10,898 nt of DNA from Dehalococcoidia bacterium (GTDB lineage: Bacteria; Chloroflexota; Dehalococcoidia; Tepidiformales; Tepidiformaceae). Below, piece after piece: positions 1 to 6,511 of this stretch. Under the pieces are notes generated by a model. It was not told where the DNA came from. It did not search any database and saw nothing but the letters and a program-made list of their open reading frames with translations. The stretch covers positions 1 through 10,898 of the forward strand of contig JALOAP010000065.1 of assembly GCA_023228745.1 (NCBI GenBank). Direction: 5' to 3'. How positions within the stretch are numbered: the stretch's first letter is position 1; the number at the start of each line of letters is the position of its first letter. Position numbers and translations under genes: made by a program.

Positions 1-278
1 GCGCACCCGACCCGGTGCTGCTCGCCCGGGATGTCGCGAATCACCTGCGCGGGCTGCAAGCAGCTCTCGAGCGGAGCTGTGCACGCGACCGGGCACGCTT
101 CGAGCACATCCGCGCGCGCATTGCGGGGCTCGACCCGCGTGCTACCCTCGCGCGTGGCTTCGCCATCGTGCAGGATGCGAAGTCGCGAAAGGTTATCAAC
201 ACCGTGAAGCGAGTGAAGCCGGGGGCCCGGCTTTCGGTCGCGGTGACCGACGGCGCCTTCTGGACAGAGGTGAGTTAG
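1..278 (+). CDS. xseA: Exodeoxyribonuclease VII large subunit, C-terminal end (5' partial)
   Basis: This is the last 91 or so codons of a gene that enters from the left edge. The frame is open back to position 3. The protein shows a charged helical stretch rich in Arg and Glu, then the segment 'LDPRATLARGFAIVQD', which is the typical C-terminal signature of XseA (the 'L.RGYAIV' region), and ends in a small beta-rich tail. XseA is the catalytic subunit of exonuclease VII, which degrades single-stranded DNA in both directions to short oligonucleotides during repair. The identification is supported by the gene that follows directly, xseB, which encodes the small subunit. The stop codon TAG (276-278) is immediately followed by the xseB start, so the two are almost certainly co-transcribed and translationally coupled. 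The catalytic core lies outside the window and cannot be judged. Confidence 0.93.
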   Translation, partial: APDPVLLARDVANHLRGLQAALERSCARDRARFEHIRARIAGLDPRATLARGFAIVQDAKSRKVINTVKRVKPGARLSVAVTDGAFWTEVS

Positions 279-527
279 GTGGCGGAACAGTCGTTCGAAG
301 AGCTCTATGCGACGCTGGAGGAGAAGGCGCGCAAACTCGAACAGGGCAATCTCCCGCTCGAAGAGTCGCTGAAGCTGTACGAAGAGGGTGTCGCCCTGGT
401 CGATGCGCTGAAGGAGATCCTGGAGGGGGCAGAACTGCGCGTCCGCACGCTGCAAGTCCGGCTCGAAGACGACCAAGCACACCTGCGCGAGGTCGAAGCC
501 GAATATGGCACGGACTTCGATGACTGA
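279..527 (+). CDS. xseB: Exodeoxyribonuclease VII small subunit
   Basis: An 82-residue protein that matches the whole XseB family pattern: 'SFEELYATLEEKARKLEQG' near residues 4-22, then 'LPLEESLKLYEEGVAL' at about 24-39, followed by the conserved helix containing 'GAELRV'. The length is normal for the family (about 60-85 residues). Several XseB copies bind the large subunit as alpha-helical hairpins and are needed for exonuclease VII activity on single-stranded DNA. The start is a GTG placed directly after the xseA stop, with no intergenic base, which favours coupling by terminating ribosomes. The 3' end overlaps the start of the next gene by 8 bases, so xseA, xseB and the formyltransferase form one transcription unit. 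The acidic tail after residue 60 is family-typical and variable. Confidence 0.95.
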   Translation: MAEQSFEELYATLEEKARKLEQGNLPLEESLKLYEEGVALVDALKEILEGAELRVRTLQVRLEDDQAHLREVEAEYGTDFDD

Positions 528-1317
528 CCCACTACGCATCGCATGGCTCACGACGGGGCGAGGGCCCGGCTCCTACGGTGCGCTGGAGTATGTGCTCCAG
601 GCGATTGATGGCGGGCTGCCGGTGAACATCGAGGTCGTGTTTGTGAACCGCGACCCTGGCGAGGCTGAAGCAACCGATTCACTGCTGGAGTTGGTGCGCG
701 CGAAAGACATCCCACTCCTGACGCGCTCAAGCGTGCGGTTCCGGCGGGAGCGCGGCGGCCGCGTTTCAAAGCCCGGAGAGCCACTCCCAGCCTGGCGCAC
801 AGAGTTCGATAACGCCGTGGCCGAACAGCTCGCACAGTACGAATTCGACCTCGGTGTGATGTTCGGCTACATGCTCATCGCCACGGAGCCTCTCTATAGC
901 CGGTTCCGCTTCATCAACGATCACCCGGCGCTCCCGAACGGCCCGGTCGGGACCTGGCAGGAGGTCATCCGCGAGGTGATGGATAAGGGGCTGACTGAGT
1001 CGGGCTGCATGATGAACGTGGTGACCGGTGATGTGGACCGCGGGCCTGTGGTGAGCTACTGCCGCTATCCCATCCGCGATGACGCCACGGCGGCGCTCTG
1101 GCGCGAGTTCGCCGCGGAGCCACCCGAGGACCGGCAGGCCTACGACGAAACGCCGCTTTTCGCAGCGATCCGGCGCCGCGGGGTGCTGCGCGAACGGCCA
1201 TTCCTGGTGGAAACGCTGCGGGCCATCGCAGCGGGCACGCTCGCGGTGCCGCCCCCAGTCCCCGTAGACCTGACCGAACAGGTGGAGCAAGCGGTCGCCC
1301 GCTTCGCTGTTTCGTAA
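520..1317 (+). CDS. Formyltransferase-fold protein (PurN-like)
   Basis: A 265-residue protein of the formyl_trans_N fold. Near the N terminus is 'RIAWLTTGRGPGS', which resembles the phosphate-binding 'SGRGSN' loop of PurN. The catalytic triad of 10-formyltetrahydrofolate-dependent formyltransferases appears intact: Asn133 and His135 in 'NDHPALPNGPVGTW', and Asp173 in 'GDVDRGPVV' (compare N106, H108 and D144 of E. coli GAR transformylase). It is longer than PurN (about 210 residues), with extra sequence around residues 75-100 and a C-terminal extension. Formyl transfer from 10-formyl-THF is likely, but the acceptor is unknown; glycinamide ribonucleotide is only one option. An upstream in-frame ATG at 505 exists. 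I prefer ATG 520 because the conserved sequence begins just after it and it overlaps the xseB stop by 8 bases, a usual coupled arrangement. It has no functional link to exonuclease VII that I know of. Confidence 0.8.
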   Translation: MTDPLRIAWLTTGRGPGSYGALEYVLQAIDGGLPVNIEVVFVNRDPGEAEATDSLLELVRAKDIPLLTRSSVRFRRERGGRVSKPGEPLPAWRTEFDNAVAEQLAQYEFDLGVMFGYMLIATEPLYSRFRFINDHPALPNGPVGTWQEVIREVMDKGLTESGCMMNVVTGDVDRGPVVSYCRYPIRDDATAALWREFAAEPPEDRQAYDETPLFAAIRRRGVLRERPFLVETLRAIAAGTLAVPPPVPVDLTEQVEQAVARFAVS

Positions 1318-1370
1318 AGACCAGCAACGCCGCCGTGAGCTGCGCGATACGTTCTCGGCCGCGGCTTGGT

Positions 1371-1376
1371 TATACT
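1371..1376 (+). promoter_or_regulatory. -10 element (TATACT) for a leaderless start at 1383
   Basis: TATACT matches the sigma-70 -10 consensus at five of six bases, including the key A2 and T6. It ends six bases before ATG 1383, so transcription would start at or next to the A of the start codon. No Shine-Dalgarno sequence lies between. No good -35 box is visible 16-18 bases upstream. The same spacing recurs at three other genes in this window. Confidence 0.55.
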
Positions 1377-1382
1377 CCCGCA

Positions 1383-1799
1383 ATGACCGAAGTCACCAGC
1401 GCGGCCTGCCCGGACTGCGGCGCAGCCTACGAATTGACCGATAACTACTGCCGGCGTTGCGGGATGTACCTCGCCGCTGCGCGCCCTTCGACCTCGCTGA
1501 CCGCCGAGCACCAGGCCCGCGCGCTCGAGCCGGTGCGCGCGGGCCTACCCGTCCCGGTGAAGCGCGCAGCGACGGCACTGGCGATCGGGACCGCGCTGCA
1601 AATCGGCGTCGGTCTCGCCGGCAAGTATCTTGCGGGGCAAGCGGCGAAGGGCGCCGTAACGTCCGCGACGAAGCAGGCGGTCGCCAGGCCACGCGGCCGC
1701 GAAGTCGCGAACGCCGTCGATCAGCACCCCGAGCCGAGTGAAGCCACCGCGATCAGCGAAACTGTGCTCATCCGCCGGGTGTGGGTGCGACGCGGGTAG
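1383..1799 (+). CDS. Zinc-ribbon protein with a hydrophobic segment
   Basis: A 138-residue protein. Residues 9-26 form a zinc ribbon with two CxxC knuckles (Cys9, Cys12, Cys23, Cys26) in 'CPDCGAAYELTDNYCRRC', the short type often found at the N terminus of small bacterial membrane or scaffold proteins. A linker rich in Ala, Arg and Pro follows, then a hydrophobic stretch at about 62-85 ('ALAIGTALQIGVGLAG' is its core) that could be a single membrane helix or an amphipathic segment. The tail ends with a basic 'RRVWVRRG'. I do not recognise a named family beyond the zinc ribbon. The frame opens upstream at 1335, but ATG 1383 is preferred: it puts the zinc ribbon near the N terminus and has a -10 element at leaderless distance. 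It is an orphan gene on the same strand as its neighbours. The function is unknown; metal binding is a structural inference. Confidence 0.78.
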   Translation: MTEVTSAACPDCGAAYELTDNYCRRCGMYLAAARPSTSLTAEHQARALEPVRAGLPVPVKRAATALAIGTALQIGVGLAGKYLAGQAAKGAVTSATKQAVARPRGREVANAVDQHPEPSEATAISETVLIRRVWVRRG

Positions 1800-1820
1800 C
1801 CGCGATACCACACTTGCGAA

Positions 1821-1826
1821 TATGAT
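1821..1826 (+). promoter_or_regulatory. Possible upstream -10 element (TATGAT) for the MFS gene
   Basis: TATGAT fits the -10 consensus at five of six positions. It would start transcription near 1833 and give a leader of about 50 bases before GTG 1885. No clear -35 box is seen at the right distance. It competes with the weaker TACGCT at 1873-1878 as the MFS promoter. Confidence 0.35.
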
Positions 1827-1846
1827 CCCTCTTGGTGAGCAGTCCC

Positions 1847-1875
1847 GGTAAGCCACAGGCGGAGGCCTGCGGTAC
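1847..1875. repeat. Imperfect palindromic repeat-like element
   Basis: The core is CAGGC (1856-1860), a GGAG centre, then GCCTG (1865-1869). The symmetry continues outward, with one mismatch, through CC (1853-1854) and GG (1871-1872). Then, past two unpaired bases on the left, GTA (1848-1850) matches TAC (1873-1875). Palindromes of the type CCGCAGGC-n-GCCTGCGG are, from memory, common as dispersed repeats in several high-GC bacterial phyla. Only one copy is present here, so its repetitive nature is inferred and not shown. It lies directly upstream of the MFS start. Confidence 0.4.
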
Positions 1876-1878
1876 GCT
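1873..1878 (+). promoter_or_regulatory. -10-like element (TACGCT) for a leaderless start at 1885
   Basis: TACGCT keeps the key T1, A2 and T6 of the -10 consensus and ends six bases before GTG 1885, the same spacing as at 1383, 3166 and 9851. It overlaps the right edge of the palindrome at 1847-1875. It is a weaker match than the TATGAT upstream. Confidence 0.35.
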
Positions 1879-1884
1879 GTTTAG

Positions 1885-3129
1885 GTGACCCTCCAGCTCG
1901 ACCGCGCGGAGCGGAACCTCATCCTCGCCCTGCTCTGCGTAGCCTCCTTCGCCGTCGTCTTCAACAACCTCATCATCACGCCCATCCTGCCGGATATCTC
2001 GGAGGACCTGGGGGTGCGTGTCGCGGTTGCGGGGCTCCTGGTGACCGTCTACGCCATCGTCGGTGGGGTCGCGGCCATCTTCTCCGGGCCATTCATCGAC
2101 CGCATCGGCCGGAAGCCGATCGTGGTTGCGGGCATGTCGACACTGGTGGTCGCAACCGCCCTCTCGGCCGTCTCTCCCCACTTCGTCTTGCTGGCGGCCT
2201 CGCGCGGGCTGGCTGGCTTCGGCGTGGCATGCCTCACACCGGCGGTTTTCTCGGCCGTTGGCGACTACTTCAAGTACGAAGAGCGCGGCCGGGCCATGTC
2301 GTGGGTCATCAGCGCGAACACGAGTGCCAGCATTCTTGGCGTGCCCGCCGGGGCGGTCATCTCGGGCCTGTTGTCGTGGCGGCTCACGTTCGTGCTCATT
2401 GCCGGTCTGTGCCTCGTCTTCACCTGGCTGCTCTTTCGTCACCTCCCCTCGGACCCACCACGCCACTCCGCGGCCACACGCGAAGGCTTACGATCGATCC
2501 TCGAGGTGCTGGGAGACCTGCAGACGTCGATGGCGCTTTTTTCGAACTTCCTCTCCACCGCGTACTGGTTCGTGTTCGTCACCTACATGGGCGCCTACTT
2601 TTACGACGAGTTCGGGCTTGCGAAGTGGGCGCTCGGTGGTCTGACGATGGTCATGGGCCTTGGCGTGCTTCTTGGGAGCAACATCGGCGGCCGCCTTTCG
2701 GACCGCATCGGGAAGCAGCCGATCATCGTCTGGGCCAGCGGATTCTGTGCGGGCCTCATTCTGCTCGAAACGACTGTGGCACCGAACCTTGTGGTCGCGG
2801 GCGTGCTGCTGTTCCTGTTCGCCGGGTTCGGTGGCGCGCGCTTCGCGAGCGCACAGGCGGTAATGACCCAGATGTCGCCGCACCGCCGCGGGACCGTGAT
2901 GGCGCTCAGTGCTTCGGGGCAGCAGTTCGGCATCGTGATCGGATCGGGGCTCGGGGCGGCCGCGCTCGCGCTGGGCGGATATGTCGCACTGGGACCCACC
3001 TCAGCACTGCTGGCCATCGCGTCGCTTATCACCTACGCGGTATTCGTCGATGAAGGGAGCCTCATCAGTGAGGAGATCGCAACGAGCGAGGCCTCACCTC
3101 CACCAGAACGCCGCGAGGCACCAGCCTGA
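1885..3129 (+). CDS. Major facilitator superfamily transporter (DHA1-like)
   Basis: A 414-residue integral membrane protein of the usual 12-helix MFS size. The first half carries 'TPILPDI' (residues 32-38) after helix 1, typical of drug:H+ antiporter family 1. Motif A follows in the loop after helix 2, 'GPFIDRIGRKP' (68-78), and a motif-C-like 'LGVPAGAVIS' (151-160) in helix 5. The second half repeats motif A as 'GGRLSDRIGKQP' (268-279), showing the internal duplication of the fold. A charged stretch at about 186-205 is the central cytoplasmic loop. The C terminus is hydrophilic with Pro and Glu. Proton-coupled efflux of a small molecule is likely, but the substrate cannot be read from the sequence. 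The start is GTG 1885 with no obvious ribosome site; a leaderless or leader-coupled start is possible. The gene appears monocistronic, 36 bases before the NUDIX gene. Confidence 0.9.
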   Translation: MTLQLDRAERNLILALLCVASFAVVFNNLIITPILPDISEDLGVRVAVAGLLVTVYAIVGGVAAIFSGPFIDRIGRKPIVVAGMSTLVVATALSAVSPHFVLLAASRGLAGFGVACLTPAVFSAVGDYFKYEERGRAMSWVISANTSASILGVPAGAVISGLLSWRLTFVLIAGLCLVFTWLLFRHLPSDPPRHSAATREGLRSILEVLGDLQTSMALFSNFLSTAYWFVFVTYMGAYFYDEFGLAKWALGGLTMVMGLGVLLGSNIGGRLSDRIGKQPIIVWASGFCAGLILLETTVAPNLVVAGVLLFLFAGFGGARFASAQAVMTQMSPHRRGTVMALSASGQQFGIVIGSGLGAAALALGGYVALGPTSALLAIASLITYAVFVDEGSLISEEIATSEASPPPERREAPA

Positions 3130-3153
3130 CTGTCCCCTTGCCCGGCCGCTGAC

Positions 3154-3159
3154 GACAAT
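3154..3159 (+). promoter_or_regulatory. -10-like element (GACAAT) for a leaderless start at 3166
   Basis: GACAAT matches the -10 consensus at A2, A4, A5 and T6, missing T1 and T3. It ends six bases before GTG 3166. The intervening GCGGGA is not a convincing ribosome site at that distance. No strong -35 is visible. Confidence 0.4.
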
Positions 3160-3165
3160 GCGGGA

Positions 3166-3711
3166 GTGAGTGAACAGAACCCGATCCCGCGCGTTGTGTC
3201 ATCCAGCGTCGTCTACGCGGGCCACCTCTTCGATGTAGACCTCGACATCCTCGCGATGCCAAACGGCACGGAGGCGCGGCGGGAGATCATCAAGCACCCA
3301 GGGGCGGTGTGCATGGTCCCAGTGACGGCGAAGGGCGACCTGCTGCTCGTCACGCAGTATCGCCACGCGGCGGGAAAACGGCTCCTCGAACTCCCGGCGG
3401 GCACGCTCGAAACGGATGAGGATCCCGGTGTCGCGGCAGTGCGCGAGCTGCAGGAGGAGGTCGGGATGCGACCCGGGAGGGTTGAAAGCATAGGCGGCTT
3501 CTTCGTGGCCCCGGGATATACGACGGAGTACATCCACCTTTTCATCTGCGACGATCTGCGGGTCGATCCGCTCGATGGAGATGACGACGAGGACATCGAG
3601 GTACACACGCTATCGTTGGAGGAGGCGATCGCGGGGATAGAGGCTGGTACCATCGTGGATGGCAAGTCCGTGATCGGCCTTTTGCGATATGCGCGTCTCA
3701 TCCATCGATAA
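3166..3711 (+). CDS. NUDIX hydrolase, ADP-ribose pyrophosphatase type
   Basis: A 181-residue protein with a complete NUDIX box at residues 79-101: Gly79, Glu85, then 'RELQEEVGM' (93-101), fitting the GX5EX7REUXEEXGU pattern that binds the catalytic Mg2+ ions. The preceding 'ELPAGT' is typical of the ADP-ribose pyrophosphatase subgroup (NudF-like). The N-terminal half has the family's antiparallel strands ('MVPVTAKGDLLLVTQYR'), and after the box 'FFVAPGYTTEYIHLF' matches the downstream substrate-binding part of ADPRases. It probably hydrolyses ADP-ribose to AMP and ribose 5-phosphate, removing a toxic NAD breakdown product; related nucleotide sugars are possible substrates. The length is typical of the family. 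The start GTG 3166 follows a -10-like hexamer at leaderless distance. It is separated from the upstream MFS gene by 36 bases and from sdhC by a regulatory gap. Confidence 0.92.
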   Translation: MSEQNPIPRVVSSSVVYAGHLFDVDLDILAMPNGTEARREIIKHPGAVCMVPVTAKGDLLLVTQYRHAAGKRLLELPAGTLETDEDPGVAAVRELQEEVGMRPGRVESIGGFFVAPGYTTEYIHLFICDDLRVDPLDGDDDEDIEVHTLSLEEAIAGIEAGTIVDGKSVIGLLRYARLIHR

Positions 3712-3719
3712 AGTCAATG

Positions 3720-3730
3720 GTGCAATGCAC
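3720..3730. promoter_or_regulatory. Short perfect palindrome upstream of the sdh promoter
   Basis: GTGCA (3720-3724) and TGCAC (3726-3730) are perfect inverted repeats around a single central A. The site starts nine bases after the NUDIX stop and lies about 45-55 bases upstream of the likely sdh transcription start, a usual place for an activator site. No regulator can be named from this. Confidence 0.3.
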
Positions 3731-3739
3731 GGGCCTCGC

Positions 3740-3769
3740 TTGTTGCCAATGAAAAGGCGGGCGTAGGAT
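3740..3769 (+). promoter_or_regulatory. Candidate promoter of the sdhCAB operon
   Basis: TTGTTG (3740-3745), an 18-base spacer and TAGGAT (3764-3769) form an acceptable sigma-70 promoter. TTGCCA (3743-3748) is an alternative -35 with a shorter spacer of 15. Transcription would begin near 3776, giving a 5' leader of about 60 bases that contains a TACC-ATA-GGTA dyad (3810-3820) just before the ribosome site GGAGG (3828-3832). Confidence 0.4.
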
Positions 3770-3837
3770 TCCGAGGGGTTGAGAAGCACCGGCGCCTGGA
3801 TCCCGGAACTACCATAGGTACACCCCTGGAGGTGGGC

Positions 3838-4584
3838 ATGCTCAGCGGGACGTCACGTCCGCGTAGCGGTCCGATGGAAGTCGTTCGCACGAAGCCACGG
3901 CCGCACGCGTGGGTATTGGAGTTTTACAGTTCGGCCGTCGGCAAGAAGGCCGTCATGGCGGTCACCGGCATTCTCCTGCTGGGCTTTGTGCTGGCCCACA
4001 TGGTTGGAAACCTGAAGGTCTACGACAGTGCGGGCCACATGAACGCGTACGGCGAATACCTGCGCGAAATCGGTGAGCCGATCCTGCCGCACACCGGGTT
4101 CCTCTGGATCCTGCGCAGCGTGCTCATCCTTGCGTTCGTGCTGCACATTCACGCTGCCGCGTCGCTCACATTTATGAACCGCCGCGCCCGGCCGGAAGGC
4201 TACAAAGGCGGCCGCAAGTATGTGGCGGCAACCTACGCGGCCCGCACGATGCGCTGGAGCGGCATCATCGTGGGCGCGTTCATCATCTTCCACCTGATGG
4301 ACCTGACCTGGGGGAACGCAAACCCCGACTTCCAGCGCGGAGAGCCGTACCAGAACCTGGTAGCCAGCTTCCAGCGTGAGCCCGTCGCGATCGTCTACAT
4401 CGTCGCGAACCTGCTGCTGGGGATGCACATCTTCCACGGGGCATGGAGCCTGTTCCAATCCCTGGGGTGGAACAATCCCCGGTTCAATCCATGGCGGAAG
4501 GGGTTCGCCTACGCATTCGCCGCGATTATCGTCATCGGGAACGTTTCGTTCCCCATCGCCGTGATGACGGGCATCGTCGACTAA
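3838..4584 (+). CDS. sdhC: Succinate dehydrogenase cytochrome b558 subunit
   Basis: A 248-residue membrane anchor of the SdhC b558 family, which fuses the roles of SdhC and SdhD into one five-helix protein that usually binds two b hemes. Hydrophobic helices lie at about residues 37-57, 89-112, 140-156, 184-204 and 222-244. Candidate heme ligands are present in the first four: His54 ('AHMVGN'), His103 or His105 ('HIHAAA'), His152 ('FHLMDL') and His197 or His200 ('MHIFHG'). This fits the two-heme pattern of Bacillus and Wolinella type enzymes, which usually work with menaquinone. ATG 3838 is chosen because GGAGG (3828-3832) sits five bases upstream. A GTG at 3832 overlaps that site and is unlikely. 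ATG 3874 also starts before the first helix and cannot be excluded. It is the first gene of the sdhCAB operon, 13 bases before sdhA. Confidence 0.92.
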   Translation: MLSGTSRPRSGPMEVVRTKPRPHAWVLEFYSSAVGKKAVMAVTGILLLGFVLAHMVGNLKVYDSAGHMNAYGEYLREIGEPILPHTGFLWILRSVLILAFVLHIHAAASLTFMNRRARPEGYKGGRKYVAATYAARTMRWSGIIVGAFIIFHLMDLTWGNANPDFQRGEPYQNLVASFQREPVAIVYIVANLLLGMHIFHGAWSLFQSLGWNNPRFNPWRKGFAYAFAAIIVIGNVSFPIAVMTGIVD

Positions 4585-4597
4585 GAGGGACAGGAAC

Positions 4598-6511
4598 ATG
4601 CTGGACAGCAAAATTCCGCCAGGACCATTGGCGGACAAATGGGACAATCACCGCTTCGATACGAAGCTGGTGGCGCCGCAAAACCGACGCAAGTTCGAGA
4701 TTATCGTCGTTGGGACGGGCCTCGCCGGTGCGGCAGCCGCCGCGACGCTCGGGGAGCAGGGCTACAACGTGAAGTCGTTCTGCTTCCAGGACAGCCCCCG
4801 GCGCGCCCATAGCATCGCCGCACAGGGCGGCATCAACGCGGCGAAGAACTACAAGAACGACGGGGACAGCATCTACCGCCTCTTCTACGACACTGTGAAG
4901 GGCGGCGACTACCGCGCTCGCGAAGCGAACGTGTACCGGCTGGCGCAGGTCAGCGTCGAGATCATCGACCAGTGTGCGGCGCAGGGCGTCCCCTTCGCGC
5001 GAGAGTACGGCGGCCTGCTCGACAATCGCTCGTTCGGCGGCGCGCAGGTCTCGCGGACGTTCTATGCCCGCGGTCAGACGGGCCAGCAGCTCGAGCTCGG
5101 CGCCTACCAGGCACTCTCCCGGCAGATCGAACTGGGGACCGTAAAAATGTACCCCCGCCACGAGATGCTCGAGCTCGTCATCAAGGACGGCCGGGCGGTC
5201 GGCATCGTGGTGCGAAACCTGGTGACCGGCGAGATCGAGTCCCACTCGGCGCACGCGGTGGTGCTCGCTACGGGCGGCTACAGCAACGTCTTCTTCCTTG
5301 CGACGGGCGCCAAGGGCTGCAACGTGACAGCGATCTGGCGGGCGCACCGGAAGGGCGCTTATTTCGCCAACCCGTGCTTCACGCAGATCCACCCCACCTG
5401 CATTCCCCAGAGTGGCGAATACCAGTCGAAGTTGACGCTCATGAGCGAGTCGCTTCGCAACGATGGCCGCGTCTGGAGTGCGGCGCGCCAAGGCGAGACC
5501 CGCAACCCGAACGACATCCCCGTCGAGGAGCGGGACTACTTCCTTGAGCGGCGCTACCCTGCCTTCGCGAACCTGGTGCCGCGCGACGTGGCTTCGCGCG
5601 CGGCGAAGCACCAGGTGGACCAGGGCCTCGGTGTCGGTGAATTGCACAACGGCGTCTACCTGGACTTCCGGGACGCCATCCAGCGGCTCGGCCGCTCCGT
5701 GATCGAACAGCGCTACGGCAACCTGTTCGACATGTACCGCAACATCACGGGCGATGACCCGTACCAGGTGCCCATGCGCATCTACCCGGCACCGCACTAC
5801 ACGATGGGCGGGCTCTGGGTGGACTACAACCTGATGAGCAACGTGCCCGGCCTGTTCGTCATCGGCGAAGCGAACTTCTCCGACCACGGTGCGAACCGGC
5901 TCGGTGCGAGCGCGCTGATGCAGGGGCTGGCCGACGGCTACTTTGTGCTGCCGGCGACCATCACCAGCGAGCTGGCGAATCAGCTCGGGTCGCCCGTCCC
6001 GGACCCGAACGGCCAGGAATTCAAGGAGGCCGAGGAGGCCGTCCGCGAGCGGACCAGCCGTCTGCTCAGCGTGCGTGGCAAGCGCTCGGTCGACTCGTTC
6101 CACCGGCAGCTCGGCCGCATCCTCTGGGAACACTGCGGGATGGCTCGCAACGCCAACGGCCTGAAGCAGGCGCGCGCCGAGATCTATGACCTTCGCGAGG
6201 AGTTCTGGTCGGACGTGAAGGTACTCGGCGACGGTGAGTCCCTGAACCAGTCGCTGGAGAAGGCGGGCCGGCTGGCCGACTTCTTCGAACTCGGCATGTT
6301 GATGTGCCAGGACGCGTACGAGCGGGAAGAATCGTGCGGTGGCCACTTCCGCGAGGAGTACCAGACGCCCGATGGCGAGGCACTGCGCGACGACGAGAAC
6401 TTCGCCTACGTGGCCGCCTGGGAATACGAGGGCGAGGAGAAGCCCGCGACGCTGCACAAGGAAACGCTCGAGTTCGAATACGCTCATCCGACGCAGAGGA
6501 GCTACAAGTGA
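4598..6511 (+). CDS. sdhA: Succinate dehydrogenase flavoprotein subunit
   Basis: A 637-residue catalytic subunit that oxidises succinate to fumarate on the cytoplasmic face. The dinucleotide-binding motif 'VVGTGLAG' spans residues 37-44. His71 in 'RRAHSIAAQGG' is the residue expected to bind FAD covalently. Active-site residues of the family are all present: His265 in 'HPT', the 'SESLRNDGR' segment, Arg329 in 'PRDVASR' (the catalytic proton-shuttling arginine), His400 in 'HYTMGG' and Arg434 in 'GANRLGAS'. The length matches the longer SdhA type that accompanies b558 anchors. The start ATG has a purine-rich ribosome site (AGGGACAGGA) just upstream. The stop overlaps the sdhB start by four bases (GTGA), giving translational coupling. 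No sdhE-like flavinylation factor is seen in this window. By homology alone a fumarate reductase is possible, but the succinate dehydrogenase role is favoured. Confidence 0.96.
   Translation: MLDSKIPPGPLADKWDNHRFDTKLVAPQNRRKFEIIVVGTGLAGAAAAATLGEQGYNVKSFCFQDSPRRAHSIAAQGGINAAKNYKNDGDSIYRLFYDTVKGGDYRAREANVYRLAQVSVEIIDQCAAQGVPFAREYGGLLDNRSFGGAQVSRTFYARGQTGQQLELGAYQALSRQIELGTVKMYPRHEMLELVIKDGRAVGIVVRNLVTGEIESHSAHAVVLATGGYSNVFFLATGAKGCNVTAIWRAHRKGAYFANPCFTQIHPTCIPQSGEYQSKLTLMSESLRNDGRVWSAARQGETRNPNDIPVEERDYFLERRYPAFANLVPRDVASRAAKHQVDQGLGVGELHNGVYLDFRDAIQRLGRSVIEQRYGNLFDMYRNITGDDPYQVPMRIYPAPHYTMGGLWVDYNLMSNVPGLFVIGEANFSDHGANRLGASALMQGLADGYFVLPATITSELANQLGSPVPDPNGQEFKEAEEAVRERTSRLLSVRGKRSVDSFHRQLGRILWEHCGMARNANGLKQARAEIYDLREEFWSDVKVLGDGESLNQSLEKAGRLADFFELGMLMCQDAYEREESCGGHFREEYQTPDGEALRDDENFAYVAAWEYEGEEKPATLHKETLEFEYAHPTQRSYK

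Noticed and set aside
1768..2466. 232-codon minus-strand frame opposite the MFS gene
   Set aside because: The composition is dominated by Arg, Asp, Gly and Glu as expected from the complement of a membrane protein gene. No start signal and no motif.
3853..4647. 264-codon minus-strand frame opposite sdhC
   Set aside because: It is antisense to the clear b558 subunit and has the His, Asp and Val rich composition typical of shadows of hydrophobic genes.
4532..6487. 651-codon open frame on the minus strand opposite sdhA
   Set aside because: It is fully antisense to the well-supported sdhA gene and lacks any recognisable motif. Long antisense frames are expected at this GC content and codon usage.
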